DNA from: Shouchella tritolerans
GTDB taxonomy: Bacteria; Bacillota; Bacilli; Bacillales; Bacillaceae_D
DNA: 64,000 nt
Assembly: GCF_025770735.1 (NCBI RefSeq)
Contig: NZ_JAODPB010000005.1
Span: forward strand, 1 to 64,000
Direction: 5' to 3'
Positions within the stretch are counted from its first letter, which is position 1, and the number at the start of each line of letters is the position of its first letter. Shown one piece after another: positions 26,793 through 34,794 of this stretch. Under the pieces are notes generated by a model. The model was not told where the DNA came from, made no database searches, and worked only from the letters and a program-made list of their open reading frames with translations. Both the position numbers and the translations under genes were made by a program.

Positions 26793-27137
26793 TTACTCTT
26801 GTTCTTCTGTCGTCTGTGCGTCTTTTTTATATTGCCGAAACACAGGAAATTCCGAGAGGTTGTCCGGTATTTTGCCATTTTCCAGCAAAATGATTTTAAC
26901 AATATTTTTATTGCGTGCCATATGGTATTTTTCCCCATATTCATTTTCCTGGGTATAACGCTTTAAGTTTTCATAGTCTTCCTCTTGGATCGACACGCTT
27001 ACACGGTCGCCATCTTCATCTTCGATTTCCTCAGAAAAGCCAACTTCAAATTCGACGATTTGAATATGGTCATTTTTTATATTGCGTGTCTGCTCGAGGA
27101 CAGCTTTCGCTCCCTCCGTTAAATCAGACCATTCCAT
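26793..27137 (-). CDS. Hypothetical acidic protein between spoIIIAH and accB
   Basis: The 114-residue acidic protein begins MEWSDLTEGAKAVLEQTRNI and is rich in Glu and Asp. There is no membrane segment or signal. AAGGAGAGATTGCAG precedes the ATG at 27137. I do not recognise the family. It lies between the spoIIIA operon terminator and accB on the same strand; this position is not occupied in B. subtilis. Confidence 0.65.
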   Translation of the reverse strand: MEWSDLTEGAKAVLEQTRNIKNDHIQIVEFEVGFSEEIEDEDGDRVSVSIQEEDYENLKRYTQENEYGEKYHMARNKNIVKIILLENGKIPDNLSEFPVFRQYKKDAQTTEEQE

Positions 27138-27204
27138 CTGCAATCTCTCCTTACTTCATTATACATTGCTGTATTATACCATGTGTAGAAGAGGAATGCA
27201 TGCC

Positions 27205-27250
27205 GCAAAAAAAGCGGCTTGAGCGAAGGCTGCATCAAGCCGCTTAAAAA
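27205..27250 (-). terminator. Terminator of the spoIIIA operon
   Basis: On the minus strand AAGCGGCTTGA pairs with TCAAGCCGCTT around a 12-base loop, followed by TTTTTTT. Confidence 0.9.
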
Positions 27251-27256
27251 CCGGTA

Positions 27257-27811
27257 TTATTCTGCTATTTGGTCCAAGTGGACAGAAATGTCTGCTGTTG
27301 TTTGCAAATGCTCTTTGGCAAGCTGCATAATTGAGTTGGCTTCTGCTTTTGAAAGACTTTCAGCTTGGACCATGATTTGTACGCTGTCTGCTTCAGACAT
27401 GACGAGCGCATCGTTATACCCCTCTGCACGCAAGAGCGATTCGAGCATTTGCTCGTTGTCCCCTACGGCAAGAATTTCAATCGATTTGTCGTTCGCAGCT
27501 ACTGCGTCCTCAGCTGAGCTATCTTCAGCAGACGCTTCGCGCGTATACTGTTCTGCTTCTTTATGGCGCGCTTCATTCAATTTCATACGCGCCTCCGTGT
27601 AATTGTCGTTACCAGAGAGGCTTGCGATCATCTCATCATCAACCGTTCCGTCTTCATTCACTTCGACTTCCACCCCTGCTTCTTCTGAAGCAATTGGGTC
27701 TGTGCCTTCATCCCCAGCGTTTTGATTACCTGGATAGGCATAGTACACGCCAAGAACCAACATTAAACTTAACATTGTCAATAGCCAAACCGTTTGCTTT
27801 TTAAGAACCAT
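27257..27811 (-). CDS. spoIIIAH: Stage III sporulation protein AH
   Basis: The 184-residue mother-cell membrane protein has one N-terminal span (about residues 6-26) and an extracellular domain of the YscJ/FliF ring-building type at the C-terminus. It binds forespore SpoIIQ across the intermembrane space to form the feeding-tube channel. The ATG at 27811 follows GGAGGAATAAAA. The segment from about 30 to 75 is very acidic. It is the last gene of the spoIIIA operon. Confidence 0.93.
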   Translation of the reverse strand: MVLKKQTVWLLTMLSLMLVLGVYYAYPGNQNAGDEGTDPIASEEAGVEVEVNEDGTVDDEMIASLSGNDNYTEARMKLNEARHKEAEQYTREASAEDSSAEDAVAANDKSIEILAVGDNEQMLESLLRAEGYNDALVMSEADSVQIMVQAESLSKAEANSIMQLAKEHLQTTADISVHLDQIAE

Positions 27812-27813
27812 TT

Positions 27814-28476
27814 TTATTCCTCCTTCATTTTCTTCGGCATAACAGAAACGCGATGGGGCGCTACATCTAACACACGGCTCACCGCTTCTACCACCCAAGC
27901 CTTTACTTGTACATTTTCGACTCCTTCCGCAACAACAAGCACACCTGCTACCGCTGGTTTTTCTTTTGAGCTGACAAGCGGCTCTTCTTGATCGCCGTTG
28001 CGGGTAATCACGACATTTTCTTCTTCCTGAGTATCTTCTACTTTTCTGCTGCCGCCTTCACGGTCTGTCTCATTTGTCTCTTGACGCCCGCGTTTTACAT
28101 TTTTCTCATAGACCTGCTTTTCACTTTCCGCGAGATTGACAACGATTGAGACATTATTGACACCGACTATCTCTTGCAGCGCCTCACGCAATTGATTTTC
28201 ATAGCGCATTTCATAGTCAGCCATTGAATTTTCTTCGACTTTTCGACCAAACACAGGGGCTGTGTCCTCCCCGCCGTCTTCATTCGAGTCTGCCTCATTT
28301 GTAGCTGGCATCGCGTCATCATTGTCCGGTTGCAAAAATTGACTCAAAAGCATCAGCACTACACCGAGACAGCCTAGCAGTAAGATGTATTTGGGCGAAA
28401 AGCTGCGTTTTTTTTTATCTGGCTGTTTTGGCAGCCACTTTTTAAACCAATCGTCAGCTTTTTCTTTGTCATTCAT
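27814..28476 (-). CDS. spoIIIAG: Stage III sporulation protein AG
   Basis: The 220-residue protein has a cytosolic N-terminus (about 30 residues, Lys-rich), one membrane span (about residues 30-48, YILLLGCLGVVLMLLSQF) and an external ring-building domain that ends in VSVMPKKMKEE. SpoIIIAG forms a large ring in the mother-cell membrane of the engulfed forespore. The start overlaps the stop codon of spoIIIAF by four bases. Confidence 0.93.
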   Translation of the reverse strand: MNDKEKADDWFKKWLPKQPDKKKRSFSPKYILLLGCLGVVLMLLSQFLQPDNDDAMPATNEADSNEDGGEDTAPVFGRKVEENSMADYEMRYENQLREALQEIVGVNNVSIVVNLAESEKQVYEKNVKRGRQETNETDREGGSRKVEDTQEEENVVITRNGDQEEPLVSSKEKPAVAGVLVVAEGVENVQVKAWVVEAVSRVLDVAPHRVSVMPKKMKEE

Positions 28477-29096
28477 TCACCCACCCCTCCTTCTCTTACC
28501 AATGTGATTGCGGACTCTGGAACACTCCATTCGTCGGCCAAAAACAGAGCAAGCTCGTCATTGTTTTCAACCGGCTTTTGCTGGCTAGGCTCGGCGGTTG
28601 TGTCGATTTCGATGGAAACAGGTTCGATTGGCTTCCCTGCACTTAAGCTGGATTCTGCTTTTTCCGACGAACCTACATGGACTTCAATCGCCACTCCAGG
28701 TTCCTCTGCTGTCTCCGCCACGGCGATGTGCGTAATGGACATTTGATGACGACTCGCCAACTCTTCCTCAACTTGGTCTTTTAGTTGGACAGCCACTTGT
28801 TCAGATGTATATGCATCAAAGAACTGATCTATCTCTTTTTTTTGTGAATTTATTTTTTCCTCAATGTCAATGGCTTGTTCTTGTTGAGATGCCTGCTCTA
28901 CCAGGCTGGAGAGCCATTTTTCAGGGTCTTGGTGAAACAGGGAAAGCACAGGTTGGAGCATCATGACAAGCAGCATCAAACTAACAACCAGTTTGACATA
29001 GTTTTTTAACGCTGTATTTGGCAAAAGCAACTCAAGGACGACCGCGAGCAAAATCAACAGCACAATTGACGTTACCCACCCATTAATAAATTCGAT
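28473..29096 (-). CDS. spoIIIAF: Stage III sporulation protein AF, probable ATC start
   Basis: The protein has two N-terminal membrane spans and an external domain of the ring-building fold. The usual N-terminus (F-I-x-x-W-[IV]-T-x-I-V-L) is found only when reading from an ATC at 29096: (M/I)EFINGWVTSIVLLILLAVV. GGAGG sits eight bases before that codon. The first ordinary start in frame is a GTG at 29063, which would cut into the first membrane helix and has no ribosome binding site. From the ATC the protein has 207 residues, close to the B. subtilis length. It follows spoIIIAE and overlaps spoIIIAG. Confidence 0.85.
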   Translation of the reverse strand: MEFINGWVTSIVLLILLAVVLELLLPNTALKNYVKLVVSLMLLVMMLQPVLSLFHQDPEKWLSSLVEQASQQEQAIDIEEKINSQKKEIDQFFDAYTSEQVAVQLKDQVEEELASRHQMSITHIAVAETAEEPGVAIEVHVGSSEKAESSLSAGKPIEPVSIEIDTTAEPSQQKPVENNDELALFLADEWSVPESAITLVREGGVGE

Positions 29097-29109
29097 TTTG
29101 CACGCCTCC

Positions 29110-30303
29110 TCACCTCATCAAAAAAGCGATGTTGCTGGCCGCAACCATTAATGTGATTGCTAAAAAAAACATGAAGCCGACGAGTGCAAGCGCCGCAAAC
29201 ACATATAGGACGGCTTTGCCGATGATTCCTAAACAATCAATGATCGCCCCGTCGCCAAGTGGCTGGAGAACAGCAGCCGAAACCTGAAAAATAAACGCAA
29301 TCGACAACACTTTAATCGCAGGAAATGCGCATATGGCCAAGAGAATGACAAGCCCACTCATCCCTATCGTATTTTTTAAAAGCAATGAAGCGCTCGCAAC
29401 GGTATCCGTTGCATCTGTAAACATTCGCCCTACTACTGGAACAAAATTGCTCGCAATAAACTTTGCGGTCCGCAACGTTAATCCGTCGACAGCGGCAGTC
29501 GTCGTTCCTTGGACTGAAACGACCCCTAGGAAAACAGTCATACAAATGCCAAGCAGCCCAACTGCTCCAGTTCGGAATAAATTCGCTAGTCGTGTCACTT
29601 TATAATGGTCACTGAATGTACTGACTATGCCAAGTACAGCCGAAATGAACAAAAGCGGCAAAACGACAGCATTGACAAGCAATCCACTCGTATGGACTAA
29701 AAAAATAATAATTGGATGAAACAATGCTGAAGTCGATGCGCCGCCAATGGAAGCCATCATTGCCAACAACAGCGGCAGCAACGCAATCGTAAAGTGAACC
29801 ATCGAATTGATCGCTTCTGTCGCATATGTAATGGCTGTATGAAAACCATTCATTGCAATCATCGCTAATACTAACAACGTGACCGCATAAGCTGTTTTGC
29901 TTACTGTCTGGTGTTCGAACGCGGTTTGAAACGATTGAAGGATATAAGAAAAAATCGTCAACAACAGCAGCATTCCCATTAATTTCCCATTAACGATCAA
30001 TTCGTGGAACAAGTATTTCACGAGGCCGACGCCCCACTCCTTTAAATCAAACTGCTTGTCTCCTTTTAAAAAATCGGTTAAATTCCCCTTTTGGCTTTCA
30101 GGAAGATAGCCCCCATACTCTTCTGAGACAGACTCCCAGTAGTCTTGGATTTCATCAAGCTTTAATAAGTTTAACTGCTCGCTTACGAGCTCTTCGGCTG
30201 GCGGTTGGACGTTATCTTCTTCTGCAAGCGCGCTCTCGCTTTGAACGCAAAAGCACCAAATGATGCAGAAAAGCAAGGAAACGGCGATTTTTTTGCTTCC
30301 CAT
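29110..30303 (-). CDS. spoIIIAE: Stage III sporulation protein AE
   Basis: This 397-residue protein has a signal peptide-like N-terminus (residues 5-25, cut near ALA-EE), an external polar segment and about seven or eight membrane spans from about residue 95 to the end. It is thought to form part of the channel in the mother-cell membrane, together with SpoIIIAB-AD and ring proteins AF-AH. AGGAGGACAAGCGTA precedes the ATG. It lies 14 bases after spoIIIAD. Confidence 0.93.
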   Translation of the reverse strand: MGSKKIAVSLLFCIIWCFCVQSESALAEEDNVQPPAEELVSEQLNLLKLDEIQDYWESVSEEYGGYLPESQKGNLTDFLKGDKQFDLKEWGVGLVKYLFHELIVNGKLMGMLLLLTIFSYILQSFQTAFEHQTVSKTAYAVTLLVLAMIAMNGFHTAITYATEAINSMVHFTIALLPLLLAMMASIGGASTSALFHPIIIFLVHTSGLLVNAVVLPLLFISAVLGIVSTFSDHYKVTRLANLFRTGAVGLLGICMTVFLGVVSVQGTTTAAVDGLTLRTAKFIASNFVPVVGRMFTDATDTVASASLLLKNTIGMSGLVILLAICAFPAIKVLSIAFIFQVSAAVLQPLGDGAIIDCLGIIGKAVLYVFAALALVGFMFFLAITLMVAASNIAFLMR

Positions 30304-30317
30304 TACGCTTGTCCTCC

Positions 30318-30713
30318 TTATCCCGACATGGGCAAAAGCGACAAAATCATTTCAATGACAGCCTTGATGATAGGGATTGCCAGCACAAGAATAAAAATTT
30401 TTCCTGCCAGTTCAATTTTTGAAGCGATTGAGCTTTGACCGGCATCCTTGGCAATTTGCGCGCCAAATTCCGTAATATAAGCAATGCCAATGATTTTTAA
30501 AATCGTTTGCAAATAAACCATATGGATGTTTGCACTTTCGGCAAGCTGGCTGATCATCTCAATCATGACGGCAATTTCGTCAATCAAAAATAGAAAAATA
30601 AAGGCGCCAACGAACATTGTCAGCAAAAAAGCAAATGCCGGTTTCTGCTCTTTTACGACAAGTGCTAGAAATGTTGCAATCAGCCCTAATCCAACTAGTT
30701 GGACGATTTCAAT
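30318..30713 (-). CDS. spoIIIAD: Stage III sporulation protein AD, probable ATT start
   Basis: The 131-residue membrane protein matches SpoIIIAD closely (family length 133), including TILKIIGIAYITEFGAQIAK and DAGQSSIASKIELAGK. The conserved N-terminus (M/I)EIVQLVGLGLIATFLALVV is read from an ATT at 30713, with AGGAGG nine bases upstream and an in-frame stop just before. The first standard start, further inside, would remove the first membrane helix. It lies between spoIIIAC and spoIIIAE in the usual order. Confidence 0.87.
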   Translation of the reverse strand: MEIVQLVGLGLIATFLALVVKEQKPAFAFLLTMFVGAFIFLFLIDEIAVMIEMISQLAESANIHMVYLQTILKIIGIAYITEFGAQIAKDAGQSSIASKIELAGKIFILVLAIPIIKAVIEMILSLLPMSG

Positions 30714-30731
30714 CGCAGCTCACCTCCTTGG

Positions 30732-30938
30732 CTACGCCTGGAACAAAAACACGCTGCGGATTTTCTGGAACAAGTCGTCAATGATTGTGGCAACCATATA
30801 TAAAACAACGACAAAGCCGATTAGCGTTACCCAGTGGGCCCAATCTTCCTTGCCCATTTGCTTAAGCACGGTATGCATCATCGCAACGATAATGCCAATT
30901 CCGGCAATTTGGAATATCGTATTCACATCATATGCCAC
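30732..30938 (-). CDS. spoIIIAC: Stage III sporulation protein AC
   Basis: The 68-residue protein with two membrane spans begins MAYDVNTIFQIAGIGI and ends DLFQKIRSVFLFQA, the same length and ends as the family. The GTG start at 30938 follows GGAGG at eight bases. It is the third gene of the spoIIIA operon and is thought to sit in the channel base. Confidence 0.93.
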   Translation of the reverse strand: MAYDVNTIFQIAGIGIIVAMMHTVLKQMGKEDWAHWVTLIGFVVVLYMVATIIDDLFQKIRSVFLFQA

Positions 30939-30964
30939 CTGCTCATCCTCCCTGCTTTCGCTTT

Positions 30965-31477
30965 TTATACAAATAAAATGACGAGTAACAGCCCTGCAAG
31001 CACGCCTAGCGTTTTCGCCATTTTTTCATAGCGAAGCTGTGTCTCTTTCGCTTCAAGCTCCTCCCGCTCCAAATGGGTTTGGGCGAGCTTTAGCTGCTTT
31101 TGTTGCTGGCTGCGGTCCATCGTTCCAAGCGTAGCGCCAAATTGATGCAACACTTCTCGTTCTCCGCTTTTTAATGCCGTTTCCTCCCACACGGCTTCAA
31201 GCGCTTCCCTCCAGGCGTCCATTGCCGTTTGCTTACGCTCACGAAGCTTCGCAGCGAAACAGGCAAACATGTCTCCGACTGCGCCTTCTAGTTGCTTGGC
31301 AATGTTTTCGCTAGCTTGGGCGAGAGGCGTTTGCCCGTAGAGCATTTCTGCTTCAAGCGCCTGTAATGCCACACGAAGCTGACGAATTTGCTGGGGCCTA
31401 TCTCTTAGCTTTTTCGCCTGCTCTAGCCCGTAAAGAGTGGAGCATAAAAGAATGAGCGCAGCACCGAGCCATTTCAT
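30965..31477 (-). CDS. spoIIIAB: Stage III sporulation protein AB
   Basis: The 170-residue protein has an N-terminal membrane span, a long helical body with LRVALQALEAEMLYGQTPLA, and a C-terminal span (LGVLAGLLLVILFV). The fold resembles type II and IV secretion platform proteins (GspF-like). It overlaps spoIIIAA by four bases, so the ATPase and its platform are probably translated together. Confidence 0.93.
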   Translation of the reverse strand: MKWLGAALILLCSTLYGLEQAKKLRDRPQQIRQLRVALQALEAEMLYGQTPLAQASENIAKQLEGAVGDMFACFAAKLRERKQTAMDAWREALEAVWEETALKSGEREVLHQFGATLGTMDRSQQQKQLKLAQTHLEREELEAKETQLRYEKMAKTLGVLAGLLLVILFV

Positions 31478-32403
31478 CGCCTTATCCTCGTTTGCTGCGG
31501 GCGTCTTACTCGCTTAATGCTGCCAGGGCGCGGGCTTTTCCCTAACTCGATGACACAAGTGAACACCTCTTGTTCAAACAGTCCTTTAAAAACGGGGCGC
31601 TTTGCTACTTCTTCAAATGTATGGCCGTGGGCGGTGGCAATAAGGCTAACGCCTGCATGGCGTGCTTCTAGAATCGCTTTGGCATCTTCTTCTCTGCCAA
31701 TTTCATCAACGATTAGGACATCAGGAGACATGGAGCGGATTAACATCATCATTCCTTCTGCCTTTGGACAGCCGTCGAGAACATCGACTCGTACCCCAAG
31801 TTCATGCTGTGGCACGCCAGCCACACAGCCAGCAATTTCTGAACGTTCATCGACAATGCCGACTTTGCAAGAGGGGATGTGGTCTTTTTTGCTTCCTGAA
31901 CTAACGATCCGGGCTACATCGCGCAACACGGTTGTTTTCCCAGTTTGCGGCGGTCCAATGAGCAAAGCATTCTGCCAACTACTTGTTTGTCGATCATAAA
32001 GTTTGTCAATTACCTTTTCCGCAGCGCCTATTTTTTGGCGGGCAATCCGGACATTAAAAGAGCTGACCGGACGAATGGTTTGGACCGAGCCGTTTTCCAA
32101 AACGGTTTTCCCAGCAAGGCCGACTCGGTGCCCGCCAGCCACGGTGATATACCCTTTTTGCAGTTCTTCTTCAAACGCGTAGAGCGAATATTGGCTAAGC
32201 TGGTTTAAAACATAGCTAGCGTCAGCAACGGAAAATCGGTATAGTGGATTGGTCGAATAAACGGAACGGGAGGCAAACAAACATTCAACCGGTTGGCCTA
32301 CCCTTAACCGGATTTCTTCAAGCTCCTCCAATTCTGCCGTGCGAAAGCCTTCTATAAAGGATTGAACCGGCTGAGGAAACAGCCGTAGTAAGTCACGAAG
32401 CAT
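31474..32403 (-). CDS. spoIIIAA: Stage III sporulation protein AA (secretion-type ATPase)
   Basis: This 309-residue cytosolic ATPase is related to type II/IV secretion ATPases. Walker A is IGPPQTGKTTVLRD (about residues 147-160) and Walker B is VLIVDEIG (about residues 238-245). IPSCKVGIVDERSEIAG is typical of the family. It may energise the SpoIIIA-SpoIIQ channel. It is first in the spoIIIA operon, 11 bases after yqhV. Confidence 0.95.
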   Translation of the reverse strand: MLRDLLRLFPQPVQSFIEGFRTAELEELEEIRLRVGQPVECLFASRSVYSTNPLYRFSVADASYVLNQLSQYSLYAFEEELQKGYITVAGGHRVGLAGKTVLENGSVQTIRPVSSFNVRIARQKIGAAEKVIDKLYDRQTSSWQNALLIGPPQTGKTTVLRDVARIVSSGSKKDHIPSCKVGIVDERSEIAGCVAGVPQHELGVRVDVLDGCPKAEGMMMLIRSMSPDVLIVDEIGREEDAKAILEARHAGVSLIATAHGHTFEEVAKRPVFKGLFEQEVFTCVIELGKSPRPGSIKRVRRPQQTRIRR

Positions 32404-32414
32404 AAGCGATCCTC

Positions 32415-32693
32415 CTATTTGCGGATGCCAATTAAAATGAGGGCAACGCCTGTGGCGATAAACAATAACTTGCTTGGCGACAGTTTGTCAGCAATGCTGA
32501 TCAAGCCAATGGCAATCGATAATAAAAAAATCGAAGGACCGACGATGGCAAGGACAGCATTGATCGCTACGGCTCGTTCAATGCTGTTGTATTTGAGCAT
32601 TAGCAACGCAGCGCTAATTTCTATCAAGCCAGAGAGCAGCCTCAACCCCACCATGACAAGAAGCGCCCATTTAATGGCAACAAACATATTCAA
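32415..32693 (-). CDS. yqhV: DUF2619 membrane protein YqhV
   Basis: The roughly 92-residue protein has three hydrophobic helices and a conserved RLLSGLIEISAALLML segment. It matches B. subtilis YqhV in length and place, just before spoIIIAA. The start is uncertain: a TTG at 32693 has GGGGTG nine bases upstream and is preferred, while GTG at 32705 and ATG at 32687 are also in frame. Function is unknown; its position suggests a link with sporulation. Confidence 0.82.
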   Translation of the reverse strand: MNMFVAIKWALLVMVGLRLLSGLIEISAALLMLKYNSIERAVAINAVLAIVGPSIFLLSIAIGLISIADKLSPSKLLFIATGVALILIGIRK

Positions 32694-32810
32694 TTTGCCG
32701 GTCACCCCATTTCGATCTTTTCGAAAGACAAGCTACTTTGTACACTCTATGAATGGCAAGGACCGTTTTAGAACAGGATAAAACGATAAAAAACGTCAAC
32801 AAAATGAATC

Positions 32811-32970
32811 GGACAGATAGAAAACGCTTGTGAGACGAGGAGTGCAGGTGAGAGGAGGTGCGAATAGAACGGGGGGTTCATGAGCACGGTTTTCTTGCGC
32901 ATGAAACGAAAGTTTAAAAAGCATATAACCGAGGCATACGACGACGTATGCGAGCGTTTGTCTACAGTCT
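32811..32970 (-). repeat. Interspersed intergenic repeat, copy C
   Basis: This is the longest copy (160 bp), in reverse orientation. It starts on the minus strand as AGACTGTAGACAAACGCTCG, contains the shared inner blocks CTCATGAAC and TTCTATTCGCA, and ends AAGCGTTTTCTATCTGTCC. About 35 extra bases lie in the middle. It lies directly after the terminator of the downstream-oriented hypothetical gene. The gap from 32706 to 32993 holds nothing else recognisable. Confidence 0.8.
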
Positions 32971-32971
32971 T

Positions 32972-33008
32972 AAAAGCAGCTTCCTGTAATGAATTAGGAA
33001 GCTGCTTT
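32972..33008 (-). terminator. Terminator at the stop codon of the hypothetical gene
   Basis: AAAGCAGCTTCCT pairs with AGGAAGCTGCTTT, followed by TTAA. The stop codon is in the loop. Confidence 0.75.
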
Positions 33009-33401
33009 GATCGATTTTCCCTTTCGAAAATGGGTTGCCAGCGTTCGTAGCTTTTTCTCTACTTTTCGATTGAATCGTAATTCCCTATTCGCATTTATAT
33101 GCAAAAGTTCATCTGGAAAATTAATTCCGTATAATGTAAATGCTTCTTCAAAGAAAGGGCGGATTCCCGAAGCGATGATAGCCTGATGGGCTTCGTCTCC
33201 TTCCGTGGTCAGGCAGATGACGTGTTTAATAGCAGGTATAACGAACACAATAGTGGCGTCGTTTGCCACATGTATGGGCGTCTCACTAACGTTTTCGTTT
33301 ATGTCCAAGCGTGTAATTTCTCCAAAAAGAGTCGCTTCTACCACTGTAGCGAGAGCAGCCGCTTTTACTGAATTGCCGACAACAAGAACGGTTTGAGCCA
33401 T
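32994..33401 (-). CDS. Hypothetical protein with receiver-like N-terminus
   Basis: The 135-residue protein begins MAQTVLVVGNSVKAAALATVVE, a beta-strand and helix pattern like a response-regulator or Rossmann fold. The C-terminal third is very basic. No phosphorylatable aspartate motif is clear. AGGAGGGGGAAT precedes the ATG at 33401. I do not recognise the family. It stands alone between aroK (divergent) and repeat copy C. Confidence 0.7.
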   Translation of the reverse strand: MAQTVLVVGNSVKAAALATVVEATLFGEITRLDINENVSETPIHVANDATIVFVIPAIKHVICLTTEGDEAHQAIIASGIRPFFEEAFTLYGINFPDELLHINANRELRFNRKVEKKLRTLATHFRKGKSIKAAS

Positions 33402-33573
33402 ATTCCCCCTCCTAAAACACATTAATTCCATCGGATTAATAAAATTTTAACGGATGTTCTCCTTATATGCAAGCCTATCATGCCGTTTTCGAATAACTGG
33501 CACAAACCTTCCCCACGCTGTTGTTTTTTTGCTATACTAAAAGCAAATTGATTGTAAAAGAGAGTGCCATTCT

Positions 33574-34119
33574 ATGAGAACAGAAGTGCCTTTAATTGAA
33601 AAAAACATCGTTTTAGTCGGGTTTATGGGCGTCGGCAAAACAAGTATCGGTCAAGCGCTGGCCAAAAAAATGTACCGTGATTTTATCGATATTGACGCCG
33701 AGATCGAAGCAAAGTTAAACATGAGCATTCCAACGATTTTTGAAAAACACGGGGAAGCTTTTTTTCGTCAACATGAAAAAGAAGCCGTTTTTTCTGCTTG
33801 CAAGGAAAAATTGAAAATTATTTCCCTTGGCGGTGGCGCCTTTACACAGGAAGCAATCCGCCAGCGCTGCCTTGCCGACTGCATTGTCATTCATTTGGAT
33901 CTTTCATTTGAGTCTTGGAAAGATCGTGTCCACATGCTGATTGACAACCGCCCCATTCTCCAAGGAAAATCGATGCCTGAATTAAAACAACTTTACACGG
34001 TAAGACGCAAGGCTTATGAAAATTATCACTCCCGCTTTTCGACAGATGCATTCAATGTCGATGAAGCGGCGGAGTATTTAAAAGAATCACTCCACCTCGC
34101 TTATGAAATCGAAGGCTAA
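33574..34119 (+). CDS. aroK: Shikimate kinase
   Basis: This 181-residue kinase makes shikimate 3-phosphate in aromatic amino acid synthesis. Walker A is GFMGVGKTSIG (about residues 16-26). DFIDIDAEIE binds shikimate, with the conserved Asp pair. ISLGGGAF is the Walker B-like GGG motif and NRPIL contains the lid arginine. In B. subtilis aroK lies near comG and yqhG; here it sits upstream of efp in the other direction, so it has moved. It is monocistronic with a strong terminator. Confidence 0.92.
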   Translation: MRTEVPLIEKNIVLVGFMGVGKTSIGQALAKKMYRDFIDIDAEIEAKLNMSIPTIFEKHGEAFFRQHEKEAVFSACKEKLKIISLGGGAFTQEAIRQRCLADCIVIHLDLSFESWKDRVHMLIDNRPILQGKSMPELKQLYTVRRKAYENYHSRFSTDAFNVDEAAEYLKESLHLAYEIEG

Positions 34120-34128
34120 GCCCATTCG

Positions 34129-34172
34129 TAAAAAAAGCGGCTTCTCCTTGCTAGTCAAGGAAAAGCCGCTTT
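34129..34172. terminator. Bidirectional terminator between aroK and efp
   Basis: AAAGCGGCTTCTCCTT pairs with AAGGAAAAGCCGCTTT. A-run before and T-rich sequence after; both convergent genes end here. Confidence 0.88.
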
Positions 34173-34174
34173 CA

Positions 34175-34732
34175 TTATGCTCTTGATACGTAAGAAGCCG
34201 ATCTTGTGTCAATCACAAGCTTATCGCCCTGGTTTACGAAAAAAGGCACCTGAACAGTCAAACCTGTTTCTAGTGTTGCTGGCTTCGTACCGCCTGATGC
34301 TGTATCGCCTTTAATTCCAGGCTCGGTTTCTACCACTTCTAATATGACCGTATTCGGCACTTCTACGCCCAGTGTTTCGCTTTCATACGAAATCACATGC
34401 ACTTCCATGTTCTCTTTTAAAAATTTTAGCTCGTACTCAATTTGCGCAGTTTGCAGTTCAAGCTGTTCATACGTTTCGTTATCCATAAATGTGTGTGTGT
34501 CGCCGCTTGCATACAAGTATTGCATACGACGATTTTCAATATGCGCTTTTGCGACTTTCTCGCCAGCGCGAAACGTTTTCTCTTGAATCGCGCCTGTCCT
34601 CAAGTTACGCAGTTTTGAACGGACAAACGCTGCTCCTTTTCCTGGTTTAACATGTTGGAACTCCATCACTTGCCAAATGCCATTATCGACTTCAATGGTT
34701 AAGCCCGTTTTAAAATCATTCACTGAGATCAT
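34175..34732 (-). CDS. efp: Translation elongation factor P
   Basis: The 185-residue three-domain tRNA-shaped factor relieves ribosome stalling at polyproline. Domain I starts [16 protein letters not shown], and the modified lysine is Lys32 in PGKGAAFVR. In B. subtilis this residue carries 5-aminopentanol; modification here is inferred. The C-terminal OB domain ends with [24 protein letters not shown] precedes the ATG. It lies downstream of yqhT. Confidence 0.97.
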
Positions 34733-34794
34733 TTCGTTTCCTCCATTTGCACGATTTGCCTTGTTTACTATACCACAGCTTTCGCTCTGTGTCT

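Noticed and set aside
28473-29063. spoIIIAF starting at the GTG at 29063
   Set aside because: This start would remove the conserved W-V-T-S-I-V part of the first membrane helix and has no ribosome binding site.
30526-30981. 151-codon plus-strand frame across spoIIIAC and spoIIIAD
   Set aside because: Antisense to two conserved genes; Ser/Thr/Ile-rich composition typical of a shadow.
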